A DNA stretch of 64,000 nucleotides from Thioalkalivibrio paradoxus ARh 1 (GTDB taxonomy: Bacteria > Pseudomonadota > Gammaproteobacteria > Ectothiorhodospirales > Ectothiorhodospiraceae), in the NCBI RefSeq assembly GCF_000227685.2, contig NZ_CP007029.1:3508501-3572500 (forward strand), read 5' to 3'. This document shows, piece after piece, positions 21,334 to 30,530 of the stretch. Position numbers and translations under genes: made by a program. Below the pieces are notes generated by a model, which ran no database searches, was not told where the DNA came from, and worked only from the letters and a program-made list of their open reading frames with translations. Numbering within the stretch: position 1 is the first letter of the stretch; each line of letters starts with the position of its first letter.

Positions 21334-22683
21334 TCAGTCCTCGCCGCCGACCACGACCGTGACCAGCGCGTCCGGGCGCAGCCGGCGCTGCAGCGCCTGA
21401 TGCACGTCGTCCACCGTCACCGCGTCGATGCGCTCATTGTGGCCGCTCAGGTAGTCCAGCGGCAGGTCGTAGAACCCGAGCATGCCCAGGTTCTGCACGA
21501 TGTCGCTGTTCGATGCCAGCCGTAGCGGGAAACTGCCGGTGATATTGGCCTGGGAGGCCTCGAGCTCGTCCGGCGTGACCCCATCGCGGTGGTAGCGCAG
21601 CAGCTCCTCGCGCAGCACCTCGATGGCCTCGTCGGTCTGGTCCCGGCCGGTCTGCATTCCGATCAGGAACGGACCCTCGGCCGCCATTGGCCGATAGGCG
21701 CTGTAGACCGAATACGCGAGCCCGCGGCGGGTACGGACCTCGTCGAAGAGCCGGGAGGTGAAGCCGCCGCCACCCAGCACGTGGTTCGCGACAGTGAGCG
21801 CGTAGTAGTCGGGGTCGTCGCGCCGCAGTGCCGGGGCACCGATGAAGATGTGCGCCTGCTCCGACGGGAACCCGATCCGCTCGGTCACCGGACCCTCGAG
21901 CTGCGGGACCGGGGGCAGTTCCGGCGCACGCTCGCCCTGCGGCAGCGCCGCGGCGATGCGGTCGGCCAGCGCCTCGGCCTCGTCGCGGCTGATCGCGCCG
22001 GTCAGCGCCAGCACCGCGTTGCCGGCGGTGTAGTACTGGCGGAAGAAAGCGTCGACTTCGTCGCGGGTCAGCGTCGGCAGCGTGGCCTCGTCGCCGAGCG
22101 TCGGGTTGGCGTACGGGTGGCCGGGGTACATCAGCTGGTAGAAACGGCGGCTGGCCACCGATCCCGGCTCCTGGCGCTCGCGCTGCAGCGCCTGCAGCAG
22201 CTGCCTGCGCCCGCGCGCCAGATCGTCCTCCGGGAACGCGGGGGCCGCCAGCAGTTCGGTCAGGGTGTCGATCGCCTCGGCCATCCAGTCCGGCTCGGTC
22301 AGCGTGCGCAGGCTCACAATGCCCATGTCCCGTGCGGCGCTGGTGCTGAAGCGGGCACCGACCGACTCGAAGCGCTCGGCCAGCGCGTCGGCATCCATCG
22401 CCTCCGTGCCGTAGGTCAGCGCCTCGTTGGTCAGGCGCGCAAGCCCGTGGCGGTCTCCGTCCCGCGCAGCGCCGGCGTCGAAGGTCAGCCGGACGTCGAC
22501 CATGGGCAGGCCGGCGGCGGGCGCGTAGAGCACGCGCATCCCGCCGGCGGCGTCCCAACGCTCGATCTCGACCGCCTGCAGCGCGGGGGCGAACCACAGC
22601 GCGAAGGCAGCGAACAGGCCGAGACCCGGCCATCGCAGGCAGCGCCCCGTGGCGGGCGCGGCGATCCATGTACGGCGGCTCAT
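21334..22683 (-). CDS. M16 family peptidase-like protein, non-catalytic subunit
   Basis: A 449-residue pitrilysin-fold protein with a signal peptide (LFAAFALWFAPALQA). The region that should hold the zinc site reads RHGLARLTNEAL, so the HxxEH motif is absent; the Arg/Tyr-type C-terminal motif RTRRGLAYSVYSAY is kept. This is the pattern of the inactive partner in heterodimeric M16 peptidases. Its start overlaps the stop of the catalytic partner by four bases, so the two are translated together and probably form a periplasmic heterodimer. Confidence 0.88.
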   Translation of the reverse strand: MSRRTWIAAPATGRCLRWPGLGLFAAFALWFAPALQAVEIERWDAAGGMRVLYAPAAGLPMVDVRLTFDAGAARDGDRHGLARLTNEALTYGTEAMDADALAERFESVGARFSTSAARDMGIVSLRTLTEPDWMAEAIDTLTELLAAPAFPEDDLARGRRQLLQALQRERQEPGSVASRRFYQLMYPGHPYANPTLGDEATLPTLTRDEVDAFFRQYYTAGNAVLALTGAISRDEAEALADRIAAALPQGERAPELPPVPQLEGPVTERIGFPSEQAHIFIGAPALRRDDPDYYALTVANHVLGGGGFTSRLFDEVRTRRGLAYSVYSAYRPMAAEGPFLIGMQTGRDQTDEAIEVLREELLRYHRDGVTPDELEASQANITGSFPLRLASNSDIVQNLGMLGFYDLPLDYLSGHNERIDAVTVDDVHQALQRRLRPDALVTVVVGGED

Positions 22684-24023
22684 GCCTCACCCCCGATCGG
22701 CAGCGGGTCCAGCACGCCGACGGTGCGACGCTCCGGGACCAGATACTCGCGCGCGACGCGCTGCACGTCCTCGGCGGTGACCGCCCGGATCCGGTCGACG
22801 TATTCCTCGGCGACCTGCCAGCCCAGCCCGACGGTCTGCAGCATCCCCAACTCGAATGCCTGTGCCCGGATCGAGTCTTTCTGAAAGATCTCCGAGGCAA
22901 TCACCCGGGCCTGCACGCGCTGCAGTTCGGAATCTTCGATCGGCTCTTCCTTCAACCGCTCGATTTCAGCCAGCAGCGCCGCCTCGAGGGCGTCGATGTC
23001 GGTGCCCCCGGCCGGCACTGCCGCGACGGTGAACAGCGAATCCAGCCGGCTGAACGCGCTGTAGCGAGCCGAAGTGCTGCTGGCGATTTCCCGGCCGCGC
23101 ACCAGCCCGCGCGCAAAGCGCGACGCGTCGCCGGAGTCGAGCACGCCGGCGGCGACGATCAGCGCGTAGGCGTCGGCGGGGTCGTCGAGCGTCTTCAGCA
23201 CCGGCGTCTTCCAACCCATCAGCAGGTAGGGCAGTTCCGCCGGCGCCTGCAATGTGACCCGGCGCTCGCCCCGCTGCGGGGTCTCGATCCGGGGCTTGCG
23301 CGCCGGCAGTTCGCGCGCCGGAATGTCGCCGAAATGGCGCTCGGCCGCGGCGATCACCGCGTCGGGATCGACATCGCCGACGACGACCACGACCGCGTTG
23401 TTCGGCGCGTACCAGGAGTCGTACCAGGCCTGCAGATCGTCGAGCGTATACGCGTCGATATCGGTCATCCAGCCGATGATCGGGTGACCGTAGGGATGGT
23501 TGAAAAACGCGGTCGCCATGAACTGCTCGTGGAGCAGCGAGTTCGGGCGGTCCTCGGTCCTCAGCCGGCGTTCCTCGATGACCACGCGGCGTTCGGGCCG
23601 GAATTCCTCCTCGGTGAGCTGCAATGCATGCATGCGTTCAGCCTCCATCGCCATCACCTTTTCCCAGTGCTCGTTCCCGAGCACCTGGAAATACCCGGTG
23701 TAATCGCGCCCGGTGAACGCGTTCTCCCGCCCTCCCAGCCGCGACACGATGCGCGAGAACTCGCCGGGCGGGTACTGTTCGCTGCCCTTGAACATCATGT
23801 GCTCGAGCATGTGGGAGATACCGGTGATGCCGCTGTGCTCGTCCATCGACCCGACCCGGTACCAGACCTGGTGGGTCACCACCGGGGCCCGCGAGTCCTG
23901 CTGAACCAGCACGGTCAGGCCGTTTTCCAGCCGGTGTTCGACCACCTGCTCGGCCGTAGCACCTGGAACGAGCGCAAATACCAGCAGGGCACCGGACAGT
24001 GCCTCGAATAGCCGTCTCATCAT
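22680..24023 (-). CDS. M16 family zinc peptidase, catalytic subunit
   Basis: A 447-residue pitrilysin/insulinase-family peptidase. The start at 24023 has a ribosome-binding site (CACGAGG) and gives a signal peptide ending ATAEQ; a start at 24044 adds seven residues. The inverted zinc motif is visible as HMLEH in GISHMLEHMMFKGS, with the third glutamate ligand downstream in EERRLRTEDRPNS. It is predicted to be periplasmic and to degrade peptides. It overlaps the inactive partner gene and is divergent from ftsY with only about 50 bases between starts. Confidence 0.92.
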   Translation of the reverse strand: MMRRLFEALSGALLVFALVPGATAEQVVEHRLENGLTVLVQQDSRAPVVTHQVWYRVGSMDEHSGITGISHMLEHMMFKGSEQYPPGEFSRIVSRLGGRENAFTGRDYTGYFQVLGNEHWEKVMAMEAERMHALQLTEEEFRPERRVVIEERRLRTEDRPNSLLHEQFMATAFFNHPYGHPIIGWMTDIDAYTLDDLQAWYDSWYAPNNAVVVVVGDVDPDAVIAAAERHFGDIPARELPARKPRIETPQRGERRVTLQAPAELPYLLMGWKTPVLKTLDDPADAYALIVAAGVLDSGDASRFARGLVRGREIASSTSARYSAFSRLDSLFTVAAVPAGGTDIDALEAALLAEIERLKEEPIEDSELQRVQARVIASEIFQKDSIRAQAFELGMLQTVGLGWQVAEEYVDRIRAVTAEDVQRVAREYLVPERRTVGVLDPLPIGGEA

Positions 24024-24075
24024 GCGTGAACCTCGTGATAGCATTGCCGAACCTTAGCCCTTGACCACGGACACG

Positions 24076-25053
<978 letters not shown>

Positions 25054-25072
25054 GCCCCGATCACCCGTGTCC

Positions 25073-25756
25073 ATGATCCGGCTGCAGCGGGTGACCAAGC
25101 GCTTCGACGGGGGCGCGGAGGCGCTGCACAACGTCAGCCTGCGCGTGGACGAGGGTGCGCTCGCGTTCGTCACCGGCCCATCGGGCGCCGGCAAGAGCAC
25201 GCTGCTGCGGCTGATCGCAAGGCTCGAACGACCGACCCGCGGCCGGATCCTGGTCAACGACCAGGATCTCGCTACCCTCCCCAAGAGCCGTGAGCCGCAG
25301 TTCCGTCGCAGTATCGGGCTGGTGTTTCAGGATCATCGGCTGCTGTTCGACCGCCCGGTGCACGCGAACGTCGCGCTGCCACTGGAGATCCTCGGATACC
25401 GCCGCGCGGAAGCCCGCAAGCGGGTCCGCGCGGCGCTCGACAAGGTCGGGTTGTTGCACAAGGAAGGCGCGGAGCCGCAGACGCTGTCGGCGGGCGAGCA
25501 GCAGCGGGTGGGGATTGCCCGGGCGATTGTGCACCGGCCGGCGCTGTTGCTGGCGGACGAGCCCACGGGCAACCTGGATCCGGCGCTGTCGCGCGAGATC
25601 ATGCAGCTGTTCCTCGACTTCAATCGCGTCGGCGTGACCGCATTGATCGCGAGCCACAACCTCGAACTGATCTCGGCCCTGCGCAAGCCGATGCTGCACC
25701 TGGAGCACGGACGCATCGAGGCCCGCCACGCCCCCCGTGCGGCGAGCCCGGCATGA
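25073..25756 (+). CDS. ftsE: Cell division ATP-binding protein FtsE
   Basis: The ABC ATPase of the FtsEX complex, which links the division ring to peptidoglycan hydrolases. From the ATG at 25073 it is 227 residues: Walker A GPSGAGKST, the Q-loop in LVFQDHRLL, signature LSAGEQQRVGIARA and Walker B LLLADEPTGNLD. A GTG six bases upstream is a possible alternative. Twenty bases follow the ftsY stop, and the stop overlaps the ftsX start. Confidence 0.95.
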   Translation: MIRLQRVTKRFDGGAEALHNVSLRVDEGALAFVTGPSGAGKSTLLRLIARLERPTRGRILVNDQDLATLPKSREPQFRRSIGLVFQDHRLLFDRPVHANVALPLEILGYRRAEARKRVRAALDKVGLLHKEGAEPQTLSAGEQQRVGIARAIVHRPALLLADEPTGNLDPALSREIMQLFLDFNRVGVTALIASHNLELISALRKPMLHLEHGRIEARHAPRAASPA

Positions 25757-26679
25757 AGAAGGACGGCAGCGAACGCGCGGGTTGTTTCGAAGCCTGGCTG
25801 CACAACCACGCCGACGCGGCGATCCGGTCGTCCCGGCGCCGTCTGAGCGCGCCGGTGCAGACGCTGATCATGATCGCGGTGCTGGGCTTCATCCTGGCCT
25901 TGCCCGCGTATCTCTGGCTGCTGCTGGAAAACGCCCGGGCCCTGTCCGCCGACCTCGATCACGAACCGCGGATCGCGCTGTATCTGGACGACGTCGGCGC
26001 GGCAGAGCTGGCCGCCAAGGTCGAGCAGGTCGGCGACCTGGAGGGCATCGCGCAGGTCGACGCCACCGGAGCGGACCAGGCGCTCGACGCGTACCGTGCC
26101 AGCCTCCCGGACCCGGCATTGCTCGACTGGCTCGACGCCAACCCGCTGCCGGCCATCATCGAGGTGGTGCCGCTGCAGCATACCCCGGAGGCGGTGCAGG
26201 CGCTGGAAACCCGGCTCGCGGAGCGGCTGCCCGACGCCATGCTGATCAGCGATCACGAGTGGGTGCGCCAGCTCGAGGCGCTGCACGGCGCGGGACTCCG
26301 AATCCTGCTGGTGATCGCGGGACTGCTCGGGCTCGGAATCACCCTGATCCTCGCGGTGGCATCCGCCGCCGAATTGCGGGAGCGGCGCGAAGAAATCTCG
26401 ATCTCGCGCATCACCGGCGCCACGGACCGGTTCCTGCGCCGGCCGTCGCTGTATGGCGGACTGACGATCGGACTGGGTGGCGGGCTCTTCAGCTACGCTT
26501 TGCTATGGATCGGCGTCGGGTTGACCCGGCTCCCGGTGGAGGAAGCCGCCGGCGTGTTCGGGCTGCCGCTGGTATTCGTCGGACCGCAACTGCAACTGGC
26601 CGCGCTGCTGACCGGCGCCGGCGCGCTGCTCGGCTGGCTGGGCGCGAGGCTTGGCAGCGGCGCCGCGCTGCACGACTGA
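25753..26679 (+). CDS. ftsX: Cell division protein FtsX
   Basis: The four-helix membrane partner of FtsE. The 308-residue protein has an N-terminal cytoplasmic stretch, one membrane helix (about residues 38-60) and a periplasmic domain of about 110 residues for binding hydrolase activators. Three further helices follow in the C-terminal half, with the conserved cytoplasmic loop ELRERREEISISRITGATD. Its ATG overlaps the ftsE stop (ATGA), so the pair is translationally coupled. Confidence 0.94.
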   Translation: MKKDGSERAGCFEAWLHNHADAAIRSSRRRLSAPVQTLIMIAVLGFILALPAYLWLLLENARALSADLDHEPRIALYLDDVGAAELAAKVEQVGDLEGIAQVDATGADQALDAYRASLPDPALLDWLDANPLPAIIEVVPLQHTPEAVQALETRLAERLPDAMLISDHEWVRQLEALHGAGLRILLVIAGLLGLGITLILAVASAAELRERREEISISRITGATDRFLRRPSLYGGLTIGLGGGLFSYALLWIGVGLTRLPVEEAAGVFGLPLVFVGPQLQLAALLTGAGALLGWLGARLGSGAALHD

Positions 26680-26780
26680 CTGAAGGACCGCGCCGTTCCG
26701 TACACTGGCCTCTGCGGCAGCCGCTGGCCGTGCCCGTCCGCAGGCATCCCCCCGCGGCCTGCCGGGAACCCCTCCCGCCT

Positions 26781-26810
26781 TTAGCACTCCAATCGGCAGA
26801 CTGCTAGAAT
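26781..26810 (+). promoter_or_regulatory. CIRCE-like HrcA operator overlapping a promoter before rpoH
   Basis: The sequence TTAGCACTC-N9-GACTGCTAG (26781-26807) matches the CIRCE consensus TTAGCACTC-N9-GAGTGCTAA at 16 of 18 arm positions with exactly nine bases between arms. The downstream arm overlaps a TAGAAT (26805-26810) that fits a sigma-70 -10 element. It ends 40 bases before the rpoH start codon. This suggests that rpoH transcription is repressed by HrcA, layering the two heat-shock regulators. No hrcA gene is in the window. Confidence 0.6.
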
Positions 26811-26846
26811 CAGCCGCAAGCAATATTCTTCTCAGGGGAGACCTAC

Positions 26847-27710
26847 ATGAGCCAAGCATTGGTGCGCAAGCCCGTGGACATGCCGGTCCCAGTCGGCAAT
26901 CTGGATCACTATATCGCCGCCGTCAGCCGCATCGAGGTCCTCGACGCGCAGGAAGAGCAGCGTCTGGCGCGCGCGCTACGCGACCGGCAGGATCTGGACG
27001 CGGCACGGCAACTGATCCTGCACAATCTGCGGTTCGTCGTCCACGTGGCCCGCGGCTACCTGGGCTACGGCCTGCCGCTGGGCGACCTGATTCAGGAAGG
27101 CAATGTCGGCCTGATGAAGGCGGTGCGCCGCTTCGATCCCGAGCAGGGCGTGCGACTGGTCTCGTTCGCGGTTCACTGGATCCGCGCCGAGATCCACGAA
27201 TTCATTCTGCGCAACTGGCGGATCGTGAAGGTGGCGACGACCAAGGCGCAGCGCAAGCTGTTCTTCAACCTCCGTCAGGCCAAGCAGCGCCTGGGCTGGC
27301 TGAATCCCGGCGAGGTCACCGCGGTCGCCCGGGATCTGGGGGTGTCCGAAAGCGACGTGCTGGAGATGGAGAGCCGATTGTCGAGCCGGGATACCAGTTT
27401 CGACCCGGCGCCGGAAGACGACGAAGACCGGGAACACCGGGTACCGGCCGAGCACTTGGCCGGCAGTCCGGAGCACGATCCGGCGCAAGTCACGGAAGAT
27501 GCCGACTGGAACCGCCACTTCCAGTCCCGGCTCCGCGAGTCGCTGAATGCGCTGGATGCACGCACGCGCGACATCCTGACGCGGCGTTACCTGAGCGAAC
27601 CGAAGGCCACGCTGCACCAGCTGGCGGCCGAATACGGCGTGTCCGCCGAGCGCATCCGCCAGATCGAAAACCGCGCGATCCGCTCCCTGCGCGAAACCCT
27701 GGCGGCATAG
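26847..27710 (+). CDS. rpoH: RNA polymerase heat-shock sigma factor (sigma-32)
   Basis: It directs RNA polymerase to heat-shock promoters. The 287-residue protein has region 1.2/2 (NLRFVVHVARGYLGYGLPLG, DLIQEGNVGLMKAV), the -10 recognition segment around SFAVHWIRAEI, and the RpoH box QRKLFFNLR that separates sigma-32 from other group-3 factors. The region 4 helix-turn-helix is TLHQLAAEYGVSAERIRQIE. The position downstream of ftsX is conserved in gammaproteobacteria. The gene has its own promoter region with a CIRCE-like element. Confidence 0.96.
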   Translation: MSQALVRKPVDMPVPVGNLDHYIAAVSRIEVLDAQEEQRLARALRDRQDLDAARQLILHNLRFVVHVARGYLGYGLPLGDLIQEGNVGLMKAVRRFDPEQGVRLVSFAVHWIRAEIHEFILRNWRIVKVATTKAQRKLFFNLRQAKQRLGWLNPGEVTAVARDLGVSESDVLEMESRLSSRDTSFDPAPEDDEDREHRVPAEHLAGSPEHDPAQVTEDADWNRHFQSRLRESLNALDARTRDILTRRYLSEPKATLHQLAAEYGVSAERIRQIENRAIRSLRETLAA

Positions 27711-27751
27711 CGCCCCCAGCCGACGACCCCAGGCAGCGTCCCCGGCTGCGC

Positions 27752-27784
27752 CCCCGGCGCGGCGGCACACCGGCCGCGCCGGGG
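27752..27784. terminator. Strong GC hairpin between convergent rpoH and a membrane protein gene
   Basis: Perfect 12-bp arms CCCCGGCGCGGC / GCCGCGCCGGGG enclose a 9-base loop in the gap between the two converging stops. No T-run follows; it is probably a bidirectional termination or mRNA-end structure. Confidence 0.5.
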
Positions 27785-27791
27785 CCGGACG

Positions 27792-28181
27792 TCACACCAG
27801 GGTCTGGCCACGCGCCGCGCCCAGCCGCGCGTCGGCGACACCGGGCGACGCGACCGGCAGCGGATCGGACCGCTGCGCAGCGTGTTCGTCGCCCCCGCGC
27901 ATCGCCCACACCAAGGTCAGCGCGCCGAGCACCACCGCCAACGCCAGCCGTTGCCGGACCTGTTCGGAGGGAATCACGATCGGCTCGAGGCGCACCAGGA
28001 TCCACAGCGCAATGGCCGGTGCGATCCAGGCCAACCACCCGGCCAGGCCGAGCGGGTCCAGCACCCGGCGCAGCAGATCAGGCGCGGACATCCCCAGCAG
28101 CGCCAGCAGGAACACCAGCGCGAGCGTCAGGCTGCGCCCGCGAACCGCCTGCCAGAGCCATCGAAGATCGAACGGATTCAT
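27792..28181 (-). CDS. Small integral membrane protein of unknown function
   Basis: I do not recognise the family. The 129-residue protein has about four hydrophobic segments (near residues 16-34, 43-63 and 79-93, the second being long enough to span twice), an Arg-containing N-terminus (LRWLWQAVRGRS) and a hydrophilic, poorly structured C-terminal 35 residues. It is divergent from the cysteine-desulfurase-like gene and convergent with rpoH. Coding is supported by the distribution of hydrophobic segments and GC-rich third positions, but there is no functional clue. Confidence 0.55.
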   Translation of the reverse strand: MNPFDLRWLWQAVRGRSLTLALVFLLALLGMSAPDLLRRVLDPLGLAGWLAWIAPAIALWILVRLEPIVIPSEQVRQRLALAVVLGALTLVWAMRGGDEHAAQRSDPLPVASPGVADARLGAARGQTLV

Positions 28182-28372
28182 TCCAGGACACCTCCGAACG
28201 GCGCCGATCGCGGCGCCCCTGCGCAGGTTCGGTCAGCCGCACCGCGATCGCAAGCCCGTGGATGCCGGCAGCGCAGCGGTAGGGCATGAGTCGGATCGGC
28301 GGCGCACCACCCGAGACACCGGCGACCCGCAACCGCTCCGGGGCCAGCCGGGCGAACTGCTATCCTTGGGAC

Positions 28373-29548
28373 ATGCGCAGGATCTATCTCGACCACAACG
28401 CCAGCACGCCGATCGCGGCCCCGGTGGCCCGGGTGATGCAGGATCTGATCCGCGATGCTTTCGGCAACCCATCCAGCCCGCACTGGGCGGGGCGGCCCGC
28501 CCGCGCGGCCGTCGAGACCGGGCGCCGCCAAGTGGCCGAGCTGCTGGGCTGCGCGCCGGAGGAGATCGTGTTCACCAGCGGCGGAAGCGAGGCGAATAAC
28601 CTCGCGTTGAAAGGGTTGTACTTCGCCCGCCGGCCGACTCGCGCCCAGATCATCACCACCGCCGTGGAACACCCCGCGATCACCGAACCGTGCCGCTTCC
28701 TCGAGTCCCTGGGCGTGCGGATCGTCCGGCTGCCGGTGGATCCGACCGGGCGCATCGATCCGGAGGATCTACGCTGCGCGATCACCACCGACACGCTACT
28801 GGTGAGCGTGATGCACGCCAACAACGAGGTCGGCAGCGTGCAGCCGATCGCCGAGTGCGCTGCGATCGCGCGCGAGCACGGCGTCCCGTTCCATACCGAT
28901 GCAGCCCAGTCGGTCGGCAAAATCGCGACCCGGGTCGACGACCTCGGGGTGGACCTGCTGAGCGTGGCCGGCCACAAGTTCCAGGCCCCCAAGGGGGTCG
29001 GCGCCCTGTACCTGCGCACAGGCACCGCGCTGGAACCGCTGATTCACGGCGCAGGCCACGAACGGGGCCTCCGGGCCGGCACCGAGAGTGCGCTGCTCGC
29101 GGCCGCGCTCGGCGCCGCCGCCGAGCTGGCGCGGGATCTCGAACCGATCGAACGGGTTCGAGAGCTGCGAGACCGGCTGCGCGACTCGCTCGCCGCGGCG
29201 ATGGGGGAACGGGTGGTGTTCCACGGCGCCCGGGACGCGATGCTGCCGAACACGCTGAGTGTGTCGTTCGCGGGCGTGACCGGGTCCGAGGTGCTGGCCG
29301 CGCTCGATGGCGTAGCCGCCTCGACCGGTTCGGCCTGCCATTCCGGAGTCATCGAGCTTTCACCGGTATTGCGCGCGATGGGGGTACCCCCCGAAATCGG
29401 ACAGGGTACGGTGCGGTTCAGCCTCGGACGGGACACCACCGATGACGAAATCACCGAGGTAGCGGAACGGCTGATCCGCGAACCCTGGAAGACTCGGCAC
29501 GCCGGCGAGCTGCGCAATCGCCCCGACGGGAGGACCGCGGTCCGCTGA
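28373..29548 (+). CDS. Cysteine desulfurase-like class V aminotransferase (NifS/IscS type)
   Basis: A PLP enzyme likely to remove sulfur from cysteine for Fe-S clusters or thio-modification. From the ATG at 28373 it has 391 residues: YLDHNASTPIA at the N-terminus, TSGGSEANNLALKG for cofactor binding, HTDAAQSVGK, the PLP-lysine motif AGHKFQAPKGVGALYL, and the sulfur-accepting loop cysteine in STGSACHSG. No isc or suf scaffold genes are adjacent, so it may serve another thiol pathway; it resembles the stand-alone group rather than operonic IscS. Its TGA shares one base with the next gene's ATG. Confidence 0.88.
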   Translation: MRRIYLDHNASTPIAAPVARVMQDLIRDAFGNPSSPHWAGRPARAAVETGRRQVAELLGCAPEEIVFTSGGSEANNLALKGLYFARRPTRAQIITTAVEHPAITEPCRFLESLGVRIVRLPVDPTGRIDPEDLRCAITTDTLLVSVMHANNEVGSVQPIAECAAIAREHGVPFHTDAAQSVGKIATRVDDLGVDLLSVAGHKFQAPKGVGALYLRTGTALEPLIHGAGHERGLRAGTESALLAAALGAAAELARDLEPIERVRELRDRLRDSLAAAMGERVVFHGARDAMLPNTLSVSFAGVTGSEVLAALDGVAASTGSACHSGVIELSPVLRAMGVPPEIGQGTVRFSLGRDTTDDEITEVAERLIREPWKTRHAGELRNRPDGRTAVR

Positions 29549-30027
29549 TGCGGGATCCGGGGATCCATCGTCCGGGGGAGCTCTGGCCGTCCGCGGCCTA
29601 TGCGCGGCAACTCGAACGCCTGCGCGCTGCGGTGGGGCAGACCGTCTACCTGGTCGAACTCGACGCCTCCGACACCCAGCTCGCGGTTCGCCAGACCGGA
29701 CGCGGCCAGGTGCTGCTCGACGTGCTCGACTTCCCGCGTCCGGACCCTGTGCGCGGCCTCGCACCCCATTTCGTGCTGCTCGACGACGGCCGCGGGATCA
29801 ACCTCGGCCGCATCCTGCGCATCAGCCTCGGCCGGGCCTTCGACCCGTCGCCGGCGCAGCTGGTCTACCTGGACGAACCCATGCAGCGTCGCCTGCTGCT
29901 GGGCGAGCGAAAGCTGTCGAAGGCGTTCATCGCCGATCGCTCCCGGCAGCTTCTGGGGCATCTCCTGGGGCGAGACGCGCCGCGATCGTTGGAAGCGCCG
30001 GGGGAGGAACCCGGCGAAGCCGACTAG
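29548..30027 (+). CDS. Hypothetical protein coupled to the cysteine-desulfurase-like gene
   Basis: I do not recognise this 159-residue protein. It starts within the upstream stop (TGATG), so it is co-translated with the desulfurase-like enzyme. It has no signal peptide, membrane helix or cysteine cluster. The middle is alternating hydrophobic/polar (GQTVYLVELDASDTQLAVRQ, LAPHFVLLDDGRGINLGRIL), suggesting a small alpha/beta fold, and the C-terminal third is basic and then acidic (EEPGEAD). It may assist the desulfurase, perhaps as a partner or acceptor regulator; that is inference from coupling only. Its last four bases overlap a convergent small membrane ORF. Confidence 0.6.
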   Translation: MRDPGIHRPGELWPSAAYARQLERLRAAVGQTVYLVELDASDTQLAVRQTGRGQVLLDVLDFPRPDPVRGLAPHFVLLDDGRGINLGRILRISLGRAFDPSPAQLVYLDEPMQRRLLLGERKLSKAFIADRSRQLLGHLLGRDAPRSLEAPGEEPGEAD

Positions 30028-30128
30028 CCGCCGAACAGGATCACCGAGAAGAAACTCAGCCAGGATACGATGACCAGAATGATGATCAGCGTCAGGGGCA
30101 GATTGTCGAAAGTGAACCAGTCGCGCAT
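30024..30128 (-). CDS. 34-residue membrane peptide at the end of the cbb3 oxidase cluster
   Basis: A short ORF on the strand of the cco genes, 135 bases after ccoS. The product begins MRDWFTFDNLPLTL and is almost entirely one hydrophobic helix (IIILVIVSWLSFFSVILFGG). The charged/aromatic N-terminus followed by a single span is typical of small oxidase-associated subunits. The ribosome-binding site is weak. Its stop overlaps the end of the convergent hypothetical gene. It may be an accessory or assembly peptide of the cbb3 oxidase. Confidence 0.5.
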   Translation of the reverse strand: MRDWFTFDNLPLTLIIILVIVSWLSFFSVILFGG

Positions 30129-30263
30129 CGCGGGCAATCTCGGCTGTGGCTTGGGTCGAAAGGGTATGCGGATGGCCATCCGGAAGCAAGGAAAGCGGCC
30201 GGAAAGCGGTACCGCCGTCCTTGCACCGCGACCGCGTTCGGCATCGCGACACCTCCCGCCGCG

Positions 30264-30491
30264 TCAGCGATCCCGATCGCCGCCTTGGCCCTCGCCGTCG
30301 GGATCGCGTTTCGCTCGATCGTCGCGGGACTCGTTACCGGGAATCAGCGGGTCGTCGTCGTCCATCAGGATCCGGTACGCCGGACCTTCCATGTCCTCGT
30401 ACTGGCCTGAACGAATCGCCCAGAACAACGCGAAACCCACGATGACCACAAAGATCATCGCCAGCGGAATCAGCAGGTACAGAACTTCCAT
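30264..30491 (-). CDS. ccoS: cbb3-type cytochrome oxidase assembly protein CcoS
   Basis: A small membrane protein needed for cofactor insertion in cbb3 oxidase. The start at 30491 gives MEVLYLLIPLAMIFVVIVGF, the family's usual opening, followed by FWAIRSGQYEDMEGPAYRIL, the hallmark FWA...GQYDD-type motif. The total is 75 residues, with a long charged tail (DDDD, then Asp/Arg-rich). An in-frame start at 30521 would add ten unrelated residues. It follows ccoI by about 40 bases. Confidence 0.9.
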   Translation of the reverse strand: MEVLYLLIPLAMIFVVIVGFALFWAIRSGQYEDMEGPAYRILMDDDDPLIPGNESRDDRAKRDPDGEGQGGDRDR

Positions 30492-30530
30492 GCCGACAGT
30501 GTAGCCGGACCCCGGCGACAATGGCCAGGG

